From: Candidatus Woesearchaeota archaeon
GTDB lineage: Archaea; Nanobdellota; Nanobdellia; Woesearchaeales; SM23-78
NCBI GenBank assembly: GCA_019322375.1
Contig: JAHWIP010000076.1
Location: forward strand, 1-45,707
Length of the DNA: 45,707 nt
Reading direction: 5' to 3'
The notes under the pieces were generated by a model. It was not told where the DNA came from, made no database searches, and worked only from the letters and a program-made list of their open reading frames with translations. How positions within the stretch are numbered: the first letter of the stretch is position 1; each line of letters begins with the position of its first letter. This document shows positions 1 to 7,704 of the stretch, in pieces. The translations under genes and the position numbers were made by a program.

Positions 1-1
1 C

Positions 2-406
2 AACACAGTAGCAATGTTCCATATCAAAATGGGTGCTGTAAAAGACTTAACCACTTACAAATTCTCTTATAACTGGCGTGTAGAAGGCAATCCTTCCAAG
101 TACTTGTTAATTACTGAAGTCAACCTTGGTTACTGGTTCTCAGACAGAATGTATTTATCTGCTGGAGTTGGTCTTATTAGCAAATGGTTTTCCTATGCAG
201 AAGAGTCCATTTATCCTAACAAAAAGCACAAAGCAAGATTTCTAAGCTCATTATACCTGAACATAAAGCTTGCTAGTTTTCAGGTAAAACCCTTAGCTCC
301 TGAAGTAGGAACCGAGCTCTGGATAGAAGCAGGTGCTCGAACCACTTTCAAAGGAATAGGCTTTCCAATTTGTTTGGTGATGAGGTTCACACAGAATGGG
401 AATTGA
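2..406 (+). CDS. Partial outer-membrane beta-barrel-like protein (bacterial type)
   Basis: The frame is open from the left edge, so the 5' end is missing and Met at position 14 is probably internal. The visible 130 residues alternate polar and hydrophobic positions (for example LGYWFSDRMYLSAGVGL, then LYLNIKLASFQ), the pattern of transmembrane beta-strands in small outer-membrane porin-like proteins. I do not recognise a specific family. The ORF is followed directly by a hairpin and T-run terminator and then by two more bacterial-looking secreted genes on the same strand. That association, not the sequence alone, is why I call it an envelope protein. An outer membrane is not expected in the archaeon that owns the rest of the window. 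Confidence 0.45.
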   Translation, partial: NTVAMFHIKMGAVKDLTTYKFSYNWRVEGNPSKYLLITEVNLGYWFSDRMYLSAGVGLISKWFSYAEESIYPNKKHKARFLSSLYLNIKLASFQVKPLAPEVGTELWIEAGARTTFKGIGFPICLVMRFTQNGN

Positions 407-427
407 GTAGCACTTAGTGCTTTTTTA
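407..427 (+). terminator. Rho-independent terminator
   Basis: The stem AGCAC/GTGCT with a TTA loop (409-421) runs straight into six T residues, starting 3 nt after the stop codon of the upstream ORF. Compact GC-containing hairpins followed by a T-run are bacterial intrinsic terminators. Confidence 0.6.
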
Positions 428-587
428 ATAGATATGTTACGAAAACCAGAGTTCTAAAGCAAATAAATACGGATGGCTCCTAATAATCAAAGTAACTTTG
501 GTTTTTTAACAAACCCAGGAGGGAGTTTAAGGTTTAATAGAATTCTCTCTAAGGAAAAAATTCATGTGAGGAGGAAAAAAAAATCTC

Positions 588-2384
588 ATGAAGAAATTTT
601 ACTTTTTTTTGGTCATTGGTTTTGTGTTGGTAGCCTTCTATCCCCAGAACAACCAGATTTTCCCTATGAATTCTGCTGAAAATCCCAAGCTGATCTCTAA
701 CATCATGTCTCCTTATTCTCAGCTCCAATTAAAGACTCTCAGACAAAGACAGATGCTGAGAAGAAATCTTCGTCCTATTCTAAAATCTCAAAACAATGAA
801 AGCCAGCACTGGATAAGAACATACGGCGGCACGCGAGATGATTTAATCTACTCATTAGAGCAGACACTTGATGGTGGGTTCATTACTGGAGGATTGACCT
901 GGAGTTTTGGAGCTGGTGAAACTGATGTGGTCATAACCAAGCTGACTTCAGAGGGACTTGTTGAATGGCAGGAGACTTATGGCAGATCTAGTCATGATGG
1001 TTTGTATTATGTCTCTGTTCATCAAACACCAGACGGCGGGTACATTGTTGCAACTGATACTTTTCCAGAAGGCTCGGGATGGCTTGACATTTGGGTATTC
1101 AAACTTGATTCTCAAGGCAACATCAAGTGGCAGAAAACCTGCGGGAATCCTGAAAGTAGTGAAACTGCGTTTGGAGGTATACAGCTGACAAATGACGGAG
1201 GCTTTGTTATGACAGGATATACAGCTACTTCTTGGGCTGGACACGACATATTCGTTGTTAAGCTTGATTCTCAAGGCAAGGATGAATGGCAAAAGGCTTA
1301 CCCTGGACCTAATGTCGAAAAAGGAAACTCTATCCATCAAACACCTGATGAAGGATACATTGTTCTTAGTAGCATAATATCCCCAGATGAAGATGCAGTC
1401 GCTACTTTTGGTCTTCTAAAACTGTACCCGAACGGTGAGATTGAGTGGCAAGAAACATACCCTGGATACGAGAGAAGCGAATCTTTTTATTTTTACGGGT
1501 ATGTTGAACCAACAAGTGATGGTGGTTATTTTGTTGCAGACTTCACAGACAAAGAAGAATTAGGTCAATACGACATGTGGTTTCTTAAGCTTGATTCCAA
1601 AGGCAATCCCTGGTGGCAGAAGAAAATCGGAGGTCTGGAAAGAGATGTCATAGGAAGAAGAATGCAGCAGACAAATGATGGCAAGTACATTGTAGCTGGC
1701 TATACTGCATCATTTGGAGATAGTTTCTTGGATGCTTTGATTTTCAAGCTTGGTTCTAAAGGCAATGTTGAGTGGGCAAAAACATATGGAATGCCAGGCA
1801 CAACAGAAGTTGCTTTTGACATTCAGGAGACAAACGACCTTGGATACATTGTTGGAGGATACAGAAATGTCGACAGTTTTGATCTGATGGCTATGAAGAT
1901 TGATCAGAATGGTAATATAGGTGCTGGTTGTCCTTTCATAACTGATGTAAATCTCACAGTCACAGATACTTATGCTGTTCCTATGAACACTGCTTTCACA
2001 TCTCAAGACAAGGACTATCCTGTTCAAAACACAAATGTGACACCTGAAAGCATTACCATGGATTCAAGGCTGTTGTACTGGGATTTAAACCAACCACCAA
2101 TCGACATAACTGTAACAACAGAGGAGAACTACAGTGCATTCCGAAAAGAGACCTACAATATCATTCGCTGGAACCCGAACCCATATAACACTAACTTTAC
2201 AGTCACAGAGTATCGAGTTTACCGGGTATTCTTTGGCGAGTACGAGTTGTTAGAAACTGTTCCATATGGTACTTTTGAATTCTGGGACAGACTTGTAGAC
2301 GAAACTCCAAATTACAAGTATGCTGTGACAACGGTTGTTGATGGCAAGGAAAGTCCGCTACCTGAACCAGTAGGCGGCAATTAA
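588..2384 (+). CDS. Secreted repeat protein with C-terminal FN3-like domain (bacterial type)
   Basis: 598 residues starting MKKFYFFLVIGFVLVAF, a Sec signal peptide or N-terminal anchor. Residues about 65-440 contain about seven to eight repeats of about 50 residues with the signature W-x-(K/E)-T-Y-G, then D-G-G-(Y/F)-I/V, then D-x-x-x-x-K-L-D/G-S-x-G. This resembles the beta-propeller-like repeats (SBBP/delta-60 type) of secreted bacterial proteins. The last 100 residues, with VTEYRVYRVFFGEYELLETV and YKYAVTTVVDGKES, look like a fibronectin type III fold. An AGGAGG lies 13 nt upstream. The architecture is common in secreted proteins of Aminicenantes and related bacteria (from memory). Function is unknown; it is probably exported or surface-attached. 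Confidence 0.7.
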   Translation: MKKFYFFLVIGFVLVAFYPQNNQIFPMNSAENPKLISNIMSPYSQLQLKTLRQRQMLRRNLRPILKSQNNESQHWIRTYGGTRDDLIYSLEQTLDGGFITGGLTWSFGAGETDVVITKLTSEGLVEWQETYGRSSHDGLYYVSVHQTPDGGYIVATDTFPEGSGWLDIWVFKLDSQGNIKWQKTCGNPESSETAFGGIQLTNDGGFVMTGYTATSWAGHDIFVVKLDSQGKDEWQKAYPGPNVEKGNSIHQTPDEGYIVLSSIISPDEDAVATFGLLKLYPNGEIEWQETYPGYERSESFYFYGYVEPTSDGGYFVADFTDKEELGQYDMWFLKLDSKGNPWWQKKIGGLERDVIGRRMQQTNDGKYIVAGYTASFGDSFLDALIFKLGSKGNVEWAKTYGMPGTTEVAFDIQETNDLGYIVGGYRNVDSFDLMAMKIDQNGNIGAGCPFITDVNLTVTDTYAVPMNTAFTSQDKDYPVQNTNVTPESITMDSRLLYWDLNQPPIDITVTTEENYSAFRKETYNIIRWNPNPYNTNFTVTEYRVYRVFFGEYELLETVPYGTFEFWDRLVDETPNYKYAVTTVVDGKESPLPEPVGGN

Positions 2385-2397
2385 AGGAGGTAAAAAA

Positions 2398-2958
2398 ATG
2401 AAAAAATCAATCTTGTTCCTTTTGGCACTGCTCCTGGTGTCTAGTTTCTCCTTCCAATGCTGGGCTGGAACCTTCAAAATAGGGGCATCTGTGAACTACT
2501 ACCTCATCTCAGATCCTATCTTCAAAGAGCTCTACTCAAGCGGGGGCATGATGTTTGGTGGCTTTCTGAGCTTCTCGTATAAAATGTTCGAGCTAAGGAC
2601 TGAGTTCAACACTTTCCAGATGAATGGCAACATGAGCCTGACAGAAGAAGAAATCAAGTTCTCAATGACCCCGATTGTTGTAGGACTCCGGGTTTTTCTG
2701 CCTAACAAAACTGTTTCCCCATACCTGGGAGGTGGTCTTACTTACTGCTCTTACAAGGAGGAGCTTCCAGCACGTTTTGAGCCAGTGTCAGAATCAGTCA
2801 CTGGTTTTCATTTTGAATCTGGCAGTTACTTCATCTTGGCAAAGGGACTTCTCCTGGATCTCAATGTGCGGTATTCGAATTTAAATGCAGAATCCTTTGC
2901 AGATGATGTAAAGATTGGAGGAATCCGGGCAGGCCTTGGGGTTGGGTACAGATTCTGA
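2398..2958 (+). CDS. Small outer-membrane beta-barrel protein (bacterial type)
   Basis: 186 residues with a clean signal peptide (MKKSILFLLALLLVSSFSF...CWAG, cleavage about residue 24) and an all-beta remainder with alternating strands: GTFKIGASVNYYL, VSPYLGGGLTYCSY, GLLLDLNVRYSNL, GGIRAGLGVGYRF. It ends in a C-terminal Phe (GYRF), the signature recognised by the bacterial BAM machinery. Size and pattern fit OmpA/OmpX-like 8-strand barrels. It starts 13 nt after the previous stop with a textbook AGGAGG about 7 nt before ATG, so it is translated with the upstream secreted protein. An outer-membrane protein makes no sense in a DPANN archaeon, so this is the strongest gene-level sign that the first 3 kb are bacterial. 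Confidence 0.7.
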   Translation: MKKSILFLLALLLVSSFSFQCWAGTFKIGASVNYYLISDPIFKELYSSGGMMFGGFLSFSYKMFELRTEFNTFQMNGNMSLTEEEIKFSMTPIVVGLRVFLPNKTVSPYLGGGLTYCSYKEELPARFEPVSESVTGFHFESGSYFILAKGLLLDLNVRYSNLNAESFADDVKIGGIRAGLGVGYRF

Positions 2959-3004
2959 ATCATTGAATCTGTCAAGACATTAAGAAGAGGTGCCATCCGA
3001 TAAA

Positions 3005-3104
3005 AAGAACCAGGGGAGAGGATTATAGGGGTTAGAGCGAGTTTTAGCTTAAAAAGAGCTGATACTTATCTAACCCCTCTCCCCTTGGTTTTTCTCTTTT
3101 TTTT
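3005..3104 (+). terminator. Strong rho-independent terminator at the end of the bacterial block
   Basis: The left arm AACCAGGGGAGAGG (3008-3021), extended by GGGGTTAGA (3028-3036), pairs with TCTAACCCCTCTCCCCTTGG on the right (about 3069-3088). It is followed by a T-rich tract to 3104. This is a long imperfect GC-rich hairpin plus U-tract and is the last bacterial-looking element in the window. Confidence 0.65.
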
Positions 3105-3160
3105 ACTTTATTTATTTACCATATAGAAAATAATATATTTCCGACTGCGAATCCAAAACA

Positions 3161-3170
3161 TTTATATATA
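3161..3170 (+). promoter_or_regulatory. Archaeal TATA box for the RHH gene
   Basis: TTTATATATA sits 25-34 nt before the ATG at 3195. This is the spacing expected if transcription starts at or next to the start codon (leaderless mRNA). It is the first archaeal-style promoter in the window and marks where archaeal sequence begins. Confidence 0.6.
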
Positions 3171-3194
3171 ATAACACATTACAATTCAATTACT

Positions 3195-3464
3195 ATGGTA
3201 ATGGATACTTTGCAGATAAGATTGAGCCACAACATGGTAAAGATGATAGATTCTATGGTAAAAAGAGGAATATATAGTAGCAGATCAGAAGCAATAAGAG
3301 ATGGAGTAAGAGAACTCACTCTCAAAAGCCTAATTGGAATCATACCAAACACAGGAGACTCAGTAAAAGAAATAAGAGAAATAAGAAATAAACTTTCAAA
3401 AGAAATAAAGAGTTTCAAAGATATTGAAAAAATAAATAAAGAATTTGCTCATCTAAAAAAATAA
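3195..3464 (+). CDS. Ribbon-helix-helix DNA-binding protein, likely VapB/CopG-type antitoxin
   Basis: 89 residues. Residues 1-45 form a ribbon-helix-helix fold: a beta strand (TLQIRLSHNMV), helix 1 (KMIDSMVKRGIY), the S-S-R-S-E-A turn and helix 2 (IRDGVREL). The C-terminal half is a charged helix (EIREIRNKLSKEIKSFKDIEKINKEF) of the sort that wraps a toxin. ATG 3195 is preferred because of the TATA box 25 nt upstream; ATG 3201 is also possible. The 3' end overlaps the 3' end of a PIN-domain gene on the other strand by 12 nt, so the two form a tail-to-tail pair. Antitoxin function is inferred from this pairing; a stand-alone regulator is the alternative. Confidence 0.7.
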   Translation: MVMDTLQIRLSHNMVKMIDSMVKRGIYSSRSEAIRDGVRELTLKSLIGIIPNTGDSVKEIREIRNKLSKEIKSFKDIEKINKEFAHLKK

Positions 3465-3893
3465 ATCTTCTGGTTTTAAAACACAGATATGTTTCTGTGC
3501 AAAGGCAATCAGTTTTCTATCCCTTGTTATTAAAATTAAATTTAAACGTTTGCAAATTGCAACATGCAAATAATCAGAAAAACCAATTTGAAATCCATTA
3601 ATTAATTCCAGCTTTCTTGCTAACCGATAATCATCTGCCATTAAATCAATGAATTCAATATCTTTTGTGTTCCTTAAAATATAATTTTTAAAATGACTGA
3701 ATTTGTTTTGTAATTTATAACTAATCTCTTTGAGAACAACAGGCGAAATTATTATCACAGCACGATTATTCGTTACTTTCTTAAAGAACTCCTCTGCAAT
3801 CTTCCAATAAGGCATACCTTTAGAAGGGTCACCTTCTTTCTTAAACAAATTTAACCAAATACAACTATCCACATAATAAGATTCCTTAACCAT
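3453..3893 (-). CDS. PIN-domain ribonuclease, VapC-like toxin
   Basis: About 146 residues from ATG 3893; a TTG at 3908 would add five residues. PIN acidic residues are visible in order: Asp in YYVDSCIWLNL near the N-terminus, Glu in VVLKEISYKL, Asp in GFSDYLHVAICKRL and Asp in LITRDRKL. These would bind the divalent metal for single-strand RNA cleavage. A TATA-like GTATATTAAG lies near 3917-3926, about 25-30 nt before 3893, supporting the shorter leaderless start. Its natural partner is the RHH protein encoded convergently. VapBC pairs are normally co-transcribed antitoxin first, so this arrangement is unusual. Toxicity is not shown by sequence. Confidence 0.75.
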   Translation of the reverse strand: MVKESYYVDSCIWLNLFKKEGDPSKGMPYWKIAEEFFKKVTNNRAVIIISPVVLKEISYKLQNKFSHFKNYILRNTKDIEFIDLMADDYRLARKLELINGFQIGFSDYLHVAICKRLNLILITRDRKLIAFAQKHICVLKPEDLFF

Positions 3894-3970
3894 TTCAGAA
3901 CTAATCAATCAGTGCTTAATATACGCTCCATTTAATTTTCCGAAACAAAAAAGAATTCTTCGTAACTCTT

Positions 3971-5236
3971 TCAAAAGAAATCTCCCAACCCAGTCTGGCT
4001 CTTCTTAACAAGCTCGGGCTTCTCTTCTTTAACAACTTCTTTTCCATTAAGCAAAGGAACCCCATACTCTCCGTCAAAACCAGGCTTAATCTCAAGCTTG
4101 CCTTGCCTGTTTAACATGATGATATCAACAATCTCTTTATCAGCCACTTTTAATAATTCTTCTTTAGAAACATTCAACAAGATATCAAACTCATTCTTTC
4201 CTGCTTTTAATATTTCATAGTATTTTGCCCAAACCTTTTTAGTAGCCATGCTGCTTTTAAGAACAAGAGAAAGAATCTCATGAAGTGGGATTATTCTTTT
4301 AAAAGGCTTAGCATCTTTAGGTTTACCTTGTTTTCTGTCAGCAAGTTCATCAACTCTGTTTAACACCCCAATAGTCAGAGGTCTTTTACAAACAGGACAA
4401 ATACCATTATGCTTTTTACTTTCTTCAGGGCTGAAAGATACATTGCAATTTCTGTGCCCGTCAAAATGATACTTGCCATAATTAGGGTCAACTTCAATTG
4501 TTTCAACCAAGCCTTCTCCTGTGCGCAAAGCCTTTATCAGGTTAGCATAAGTCAATTCCTTAAACTCAAAAACAGTTGATTCTCTGCCAATCCTCCAGGG
4601 CCAGAAGCTATGGCTGTCAGAAAAACTAACTAAATTATAATTATCAAGTTTTGAAAGCCTCCAATTCATCTCAGGGTCACTGCTAAGACCTGTTTCAAGA
4701 GCATGGATGTGTTTTGCTTGTTCACCAAAACATTCTTCAACACTGTCAAAACCACTCTTACTGCCAAACAAACTGAACCAAGGAGTCCATATATGCGCAG
4801 GAATAATCTCAATATCCCTGGATATCTTCATCATCTCCTCAACAAACTCTGGGCAGGGAATATTAAACATAGGCCTGCCATCATAGTCAACTCTTCCCTT
4901 AGAAAGCAAATACTTTGTAATCTTATCAACTATTTCAAAACTAGGAGCAAGCACAACAAGATGGATTCTTCTGCCCTTGTACTTATGAGTATAGATTAAG
5001 CTTATCTCATTCTGCAAAACAAAAGGAAAACCAGATTCTGTTTTAAGAATACCACTCCCATCTTCTTTTAACTCTTTTTTCAGCTCCTTAATCCATTCAG
5101 GATGGCAGAAATCAGATGTGCCAAGCAAACCCAAACCCTTGGTCTTAGCCCATTTCTCAAGGTTCTGAATGTTTAACTGGGCGCTACAAGCCCTTGAATA
5201 CCTGGAATGCAAGTGTAAGTCAGAGATTATTCTCAT
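3971..5236 (-). CDS. Endonuclease Q (PHP-family DNA repair nuclease) with C-terminal PIP box
   Basis: 421 residues, matching the 400-425 residue EndoQ family (COG1379). In archaea EndoQ nicks DNA 5' to deaminated bases (uracil, hypoxanthine) and AP sites. PHP metal-binding motifs are visible: DLHLHSRYS at residues 6-14, GTSDFCHPEW near 40, HIWTPWFSLFGSKSGF near 148 and SFSDSHSFWPWRIG near 205. A zinc-binding segment follows (CNVSF about residue 265, CPVCKRPLTIGVLNRVDEL about 280). The protein ends QTGLGDFF, a perfect QxxLxxFF PCNA-interacting peptide, consistent with the reported link between EndoQ and PCNA. The nearest neighbours are not repair genes. The reading is confident. Confidence 0.88.
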   Translation of the reverse strand: MRIISDLHLHSRYSRACSAQLNIQNLEKWAKTKGLGLLGTSDFCHPEWIKELKKELKEDGSGILKTESGFPFVLQNEISLIYTHKYKGRRIHLVVLAPSFEIVDKITKYLLSKGRVDYDGRPMFNIPCPEFVEEMMKISRDIEIIPAHIWTPWFSLFGSKSGFDSVEECFGEQAKHIHALETGLSSDPEMNWRLSKLDNYNLVSFSDSHSFWPWRIGRESTVFEFKELTYANLIKALRTGEGLVETIEVDPNYGKYHFDGHRNCNVSFSPEESKKHNGICPVCKRPLTIGVLNRVDELADRKQGKPKDAKPFKRIIPLHEILSLVLKSSMATKKVWAKYYEILKAGKNEFDILLNVSKEELLKVADKEIVDIIMLNRQGKLEIKPGFDGEYGVPLLNGKEVVKEEKPELVKKSQTGLGDFF

Positions 5237-5273
5237 GATAGAAAACAGAATAAGTTATTATATATAAATATTT

Positions 5274-7544
5274 TTAACCCTTAACCAACTCTCCTAACAA
5301 AAACTTCATCTCTACTATCATGTCCAGCTTTACTTCTTGAGGCACAAAGGTTGCTAAGGGCAGTATTTCTGCTTTTTTATAAAAACCCATGAAGAGTATT
5401 TTCATTAATAAAGGTATCTTTGATGCTCTGAGCCTCATGTTAAATATATTATTATCATATTCTTCTGGCAAGCCCAGTAAGGCTGCATATATTCTTTGTA
5501 TTCTTTCATATAATTCTTTATCATTAATTTCAGGTCTTTTGCTTGTATCATTTAACTCATTAATAAAGTTTTTAGCAACTTCTTCACTAATAGCAGGACT
5601 CTTTTTTCTTGACACCCTAATCTTTCTAAAGAGCTTGTTAGCTCCTACAAGGAATGCAAAGGTGGAGTTGTGTTCATACAATCCTCTTGCTTTCTCAGGA
5701 TGGGTTAGTAAGTAAAAGAAGTAGCTGATTAAAAGAAAGGGTATTAATCCTAGTATAATAAATAAGATTATAAACCCAGCATAATAAGCCTGGAAATAAT
5801 CACTAAAATTACATTTTCTGCAATTGCCACCGCAGTCAGCAAGTCTTTCATCACCATTCTTAACTCCATCATCACATCTTGGACAGGGCCTGCAAAGCCC
5901 TCCGCAATCAACACCCATCTCTCCGCCGTTCTGTACGCCATCAGAGCAAGTACCGCAACGCTTTGTACAAGGGCCACCGCAATCAACACCTTCCTCTTCC
6001 TGGTTCTTTATGCCATCTTCACAACTAGGAAAAGTGCATATAAGATACTCGCATCTTAAGCTCTCACAATCCTTGTTTTTTAAACAGCTCTGATTACCAG
6101 CACACCCAGCGCAAACACCTCCGCAATCAACATCACTTTCATCCTGGTTCTTAACACCATCAGTACAACTAGGACAGATTTCAAGGCATGGGCCCCCGCA
6201 ATCAACACCTTCTTCTCCCTGGTTCTGAATACTGTCATTACAGGTTGGACAAGGGTCGCATGGACCCCCGCAATCAACACCTTCTTCAATGCCGTTCTTT
6301 AAGCCATCAGAGCAAGTAGCATTGTACTCACATATTCTTATTTCATCTGGCTTGCTCCTGTTATCACCGCAATTAGCTATGTCTGTACAGTTCCTGGTCA
6401 TAAACCCTCCTGGCATACAAGGACCCCAGTCAGAGCAGTTCCAGTCAGGCATGCATCCTATTTCCTCGTCTTCGCATGGACCGCAATCAAAAGGGCAATT
6501 AGAGCAGTCTTCTACTGCACTGCAAACATAATCACCGCAGAAATCTGTTCTAGAAACATTCTTAAGAGTGTTAAATTTATCAGAACTAACAACATCCACT
6601 TTCACAAAGTTGCTTTCAACACTCTTATTCATAATATCATAAGCTGTGAAAACAAAATAAGCATATCCACTGGTATTAAGAGCAGGGTCATAGGTTACAA
6701 AGCCGGTTTTGTCAATGCTCGCACTAATATTTGCATAAGCTGTTCCTTTGATTTCAAAAGCAGGATTGACTTGTCTGTAAGAGAAACTCAGCATTCCGCC
6801 GTCAGGGTCATAAAAATAGTCATTAAGATTATAAGCACCTGTGGCTGTGTTCTGGAAAACCATGAAGTTAGGAACAGGGAATAGCAATGTTGGTGCCCGG
6901 TTTACCTTTGACACCTGCACATACCATGTTTTTATATCTGAAAGGTTATGAGAATCAGTCACTCTTGCACTAATATTGTGAACCCCTGATAATTCATATC
7001 CTGGCCTGAAAATATAATTAGTCTTATTAAATGATTCATTTATTAATCCAGAATCAAGAAGCCACTCATAGATAAGAGTTTCATTATCATCCTTGTCAAT
7101 TGCTTTTACCCTGAAATAAACAGATTGTGTCTGGTTAATCTGAACAGAAGAGTTCTTTGGCTCAAAAGAAGTAATCTTAGGTTTGGCAAAGATTTTAAAA
7201 GTTACTACCAGGGTGCCTGCGCATGACTCCTTAACAGCTATCACCCCTATTTTTGAAACTCCAACATCATCACTGCTAGGCTCAAATCTAAGAACACCAC
7301 CACTACTAATACTTATGCCTGTTAGTCTCCTGTCAAACAAGGCATAAGAATAAAATATTCCCTGCTCATCCATGTTAGTAAGATTAAAATCATGCACAAA
7401 GAGTTCGCCTTCTCCTATCTCAAAATAATTAATAGGATTAATTCTAGGCGTATCAGTAGAGGTGCAGACACCAGAGGAAAAGCCTATATTTATTAATAAG
7501 AAAAATAATACTAATACAACTACCATAGAGGCTTTTTTGTTCAC
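5274..7544 (-). CDS. Large secreted or surface protein with Ig-like domains and Cys-rich DCGG repeats
   Basis: 756 residues. The N-terminus MNKKASMVVVLVLFFLLINIGFSSG is a signal peptide. Residues about 30-330 look like cadherin/Ig-type beta-sandwich domains (FNLTNMDEQGIFYSYALF; VRVKAIDKDDNETLIYEW). Residues about 335-590 carry at least seven copies of a Cys-rich motif C-x-D-G-x-x-N-x-x-E-x-x-V/A-D-C-G-G-x-C-x-x-C. Then a membrane helix (YYAGFIILFIILGLIPFLL) and a cytoplasmic tail of about 120 residues follow. The topology is an extracellular Cys-rich stalk on a single membrane anchor. A TATA box (reading TTTATATATACC, about 7588-7600) precedes the gene. Binding partner unknown; adhesion or host contact is a guess. 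Confidence 0.75.
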   Translation of the reverse strand: MNKKASMVVVLVLFFLLINIGFSSGVCTSTDTPRINPINYFEIGEGELFVHDFNLTNMDEQGIFYSYALFDRRLTGISISSGGVLRFEPSSDDVGVSKIGVIAVKESCAGTLVVTFKIFAKPKITSFEPKNSSVQINQTQSVYFRVKAIDKDDNETLIYEWLLDSGLINESFNKTNYIFRPGYELSGVHNISARVTDSHNLSDIKTWYVQVSKVNRAPTLLFPVPNFMVFQNTATGAYNLNDYFYDPDGGMLSFSYRQVNPAFEIKGTAYANISASIDKTGFVTYDPALNTSGYAYFVFTAYDIMNKSVESNFVKVDVVSSDKFNTLKNVSRTDFCGDYVCSAVEDCSNCPFDCGPCEDEEIGCMPDWNCSDWGPCMPGGFMTRNCTDIANCGDNRSKPDEIRICEYNATCSDGLKNGIEEGVDCGGPCDPCPTCNDSIQNQGEEGVDCGGPCLEICPSCTDGVKNQDESDVDCGGVCAGCAGNQSCLKNKDCESLRCEYLICTFPSCEDGIKNQEEEGVDCGGPCTKRCGTCSDGVQNGGEMGVDCGGLCRPCPRCDDGVKNGDERLADCGGNCRKCNFSDYFQAYYAGFIILFIILGLIPFLLISYFFYLLTHPEKARGLYEHNSTFAFLVGANKLFRKIRVSRKKSPAISEEVAKNFINELNDTSKRPEINDKELYERIQRIYAALLGLPEEYDNNIFNMRLRASKIPLLMKILFMGFYKKAEILPLATFVPQEVKLDMIVEMKFLLGELVKG

Positions 7545-7704
7545 TAATCAACCCTCTTTTTTGTTAATATACCCTGTTCTTTGTATTTGGTATATATAAA
7601 GGTGGTGGTTTTAATAGAGAACATAAAGTTAAATCAAAACATTAATAAACTTCTCATAATAAATAATTAGCAGGTAAAAAGGAAATAAGAGTGAGAAGAG
7701 GTGA

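Noticed and set aside
5824..6531. Plus-strand ORFs opposite the Cys-rich protein
   Set aside because: They are shadows created by the repeat codons, with repeated PPQSTP-like peptides and no independent signals.
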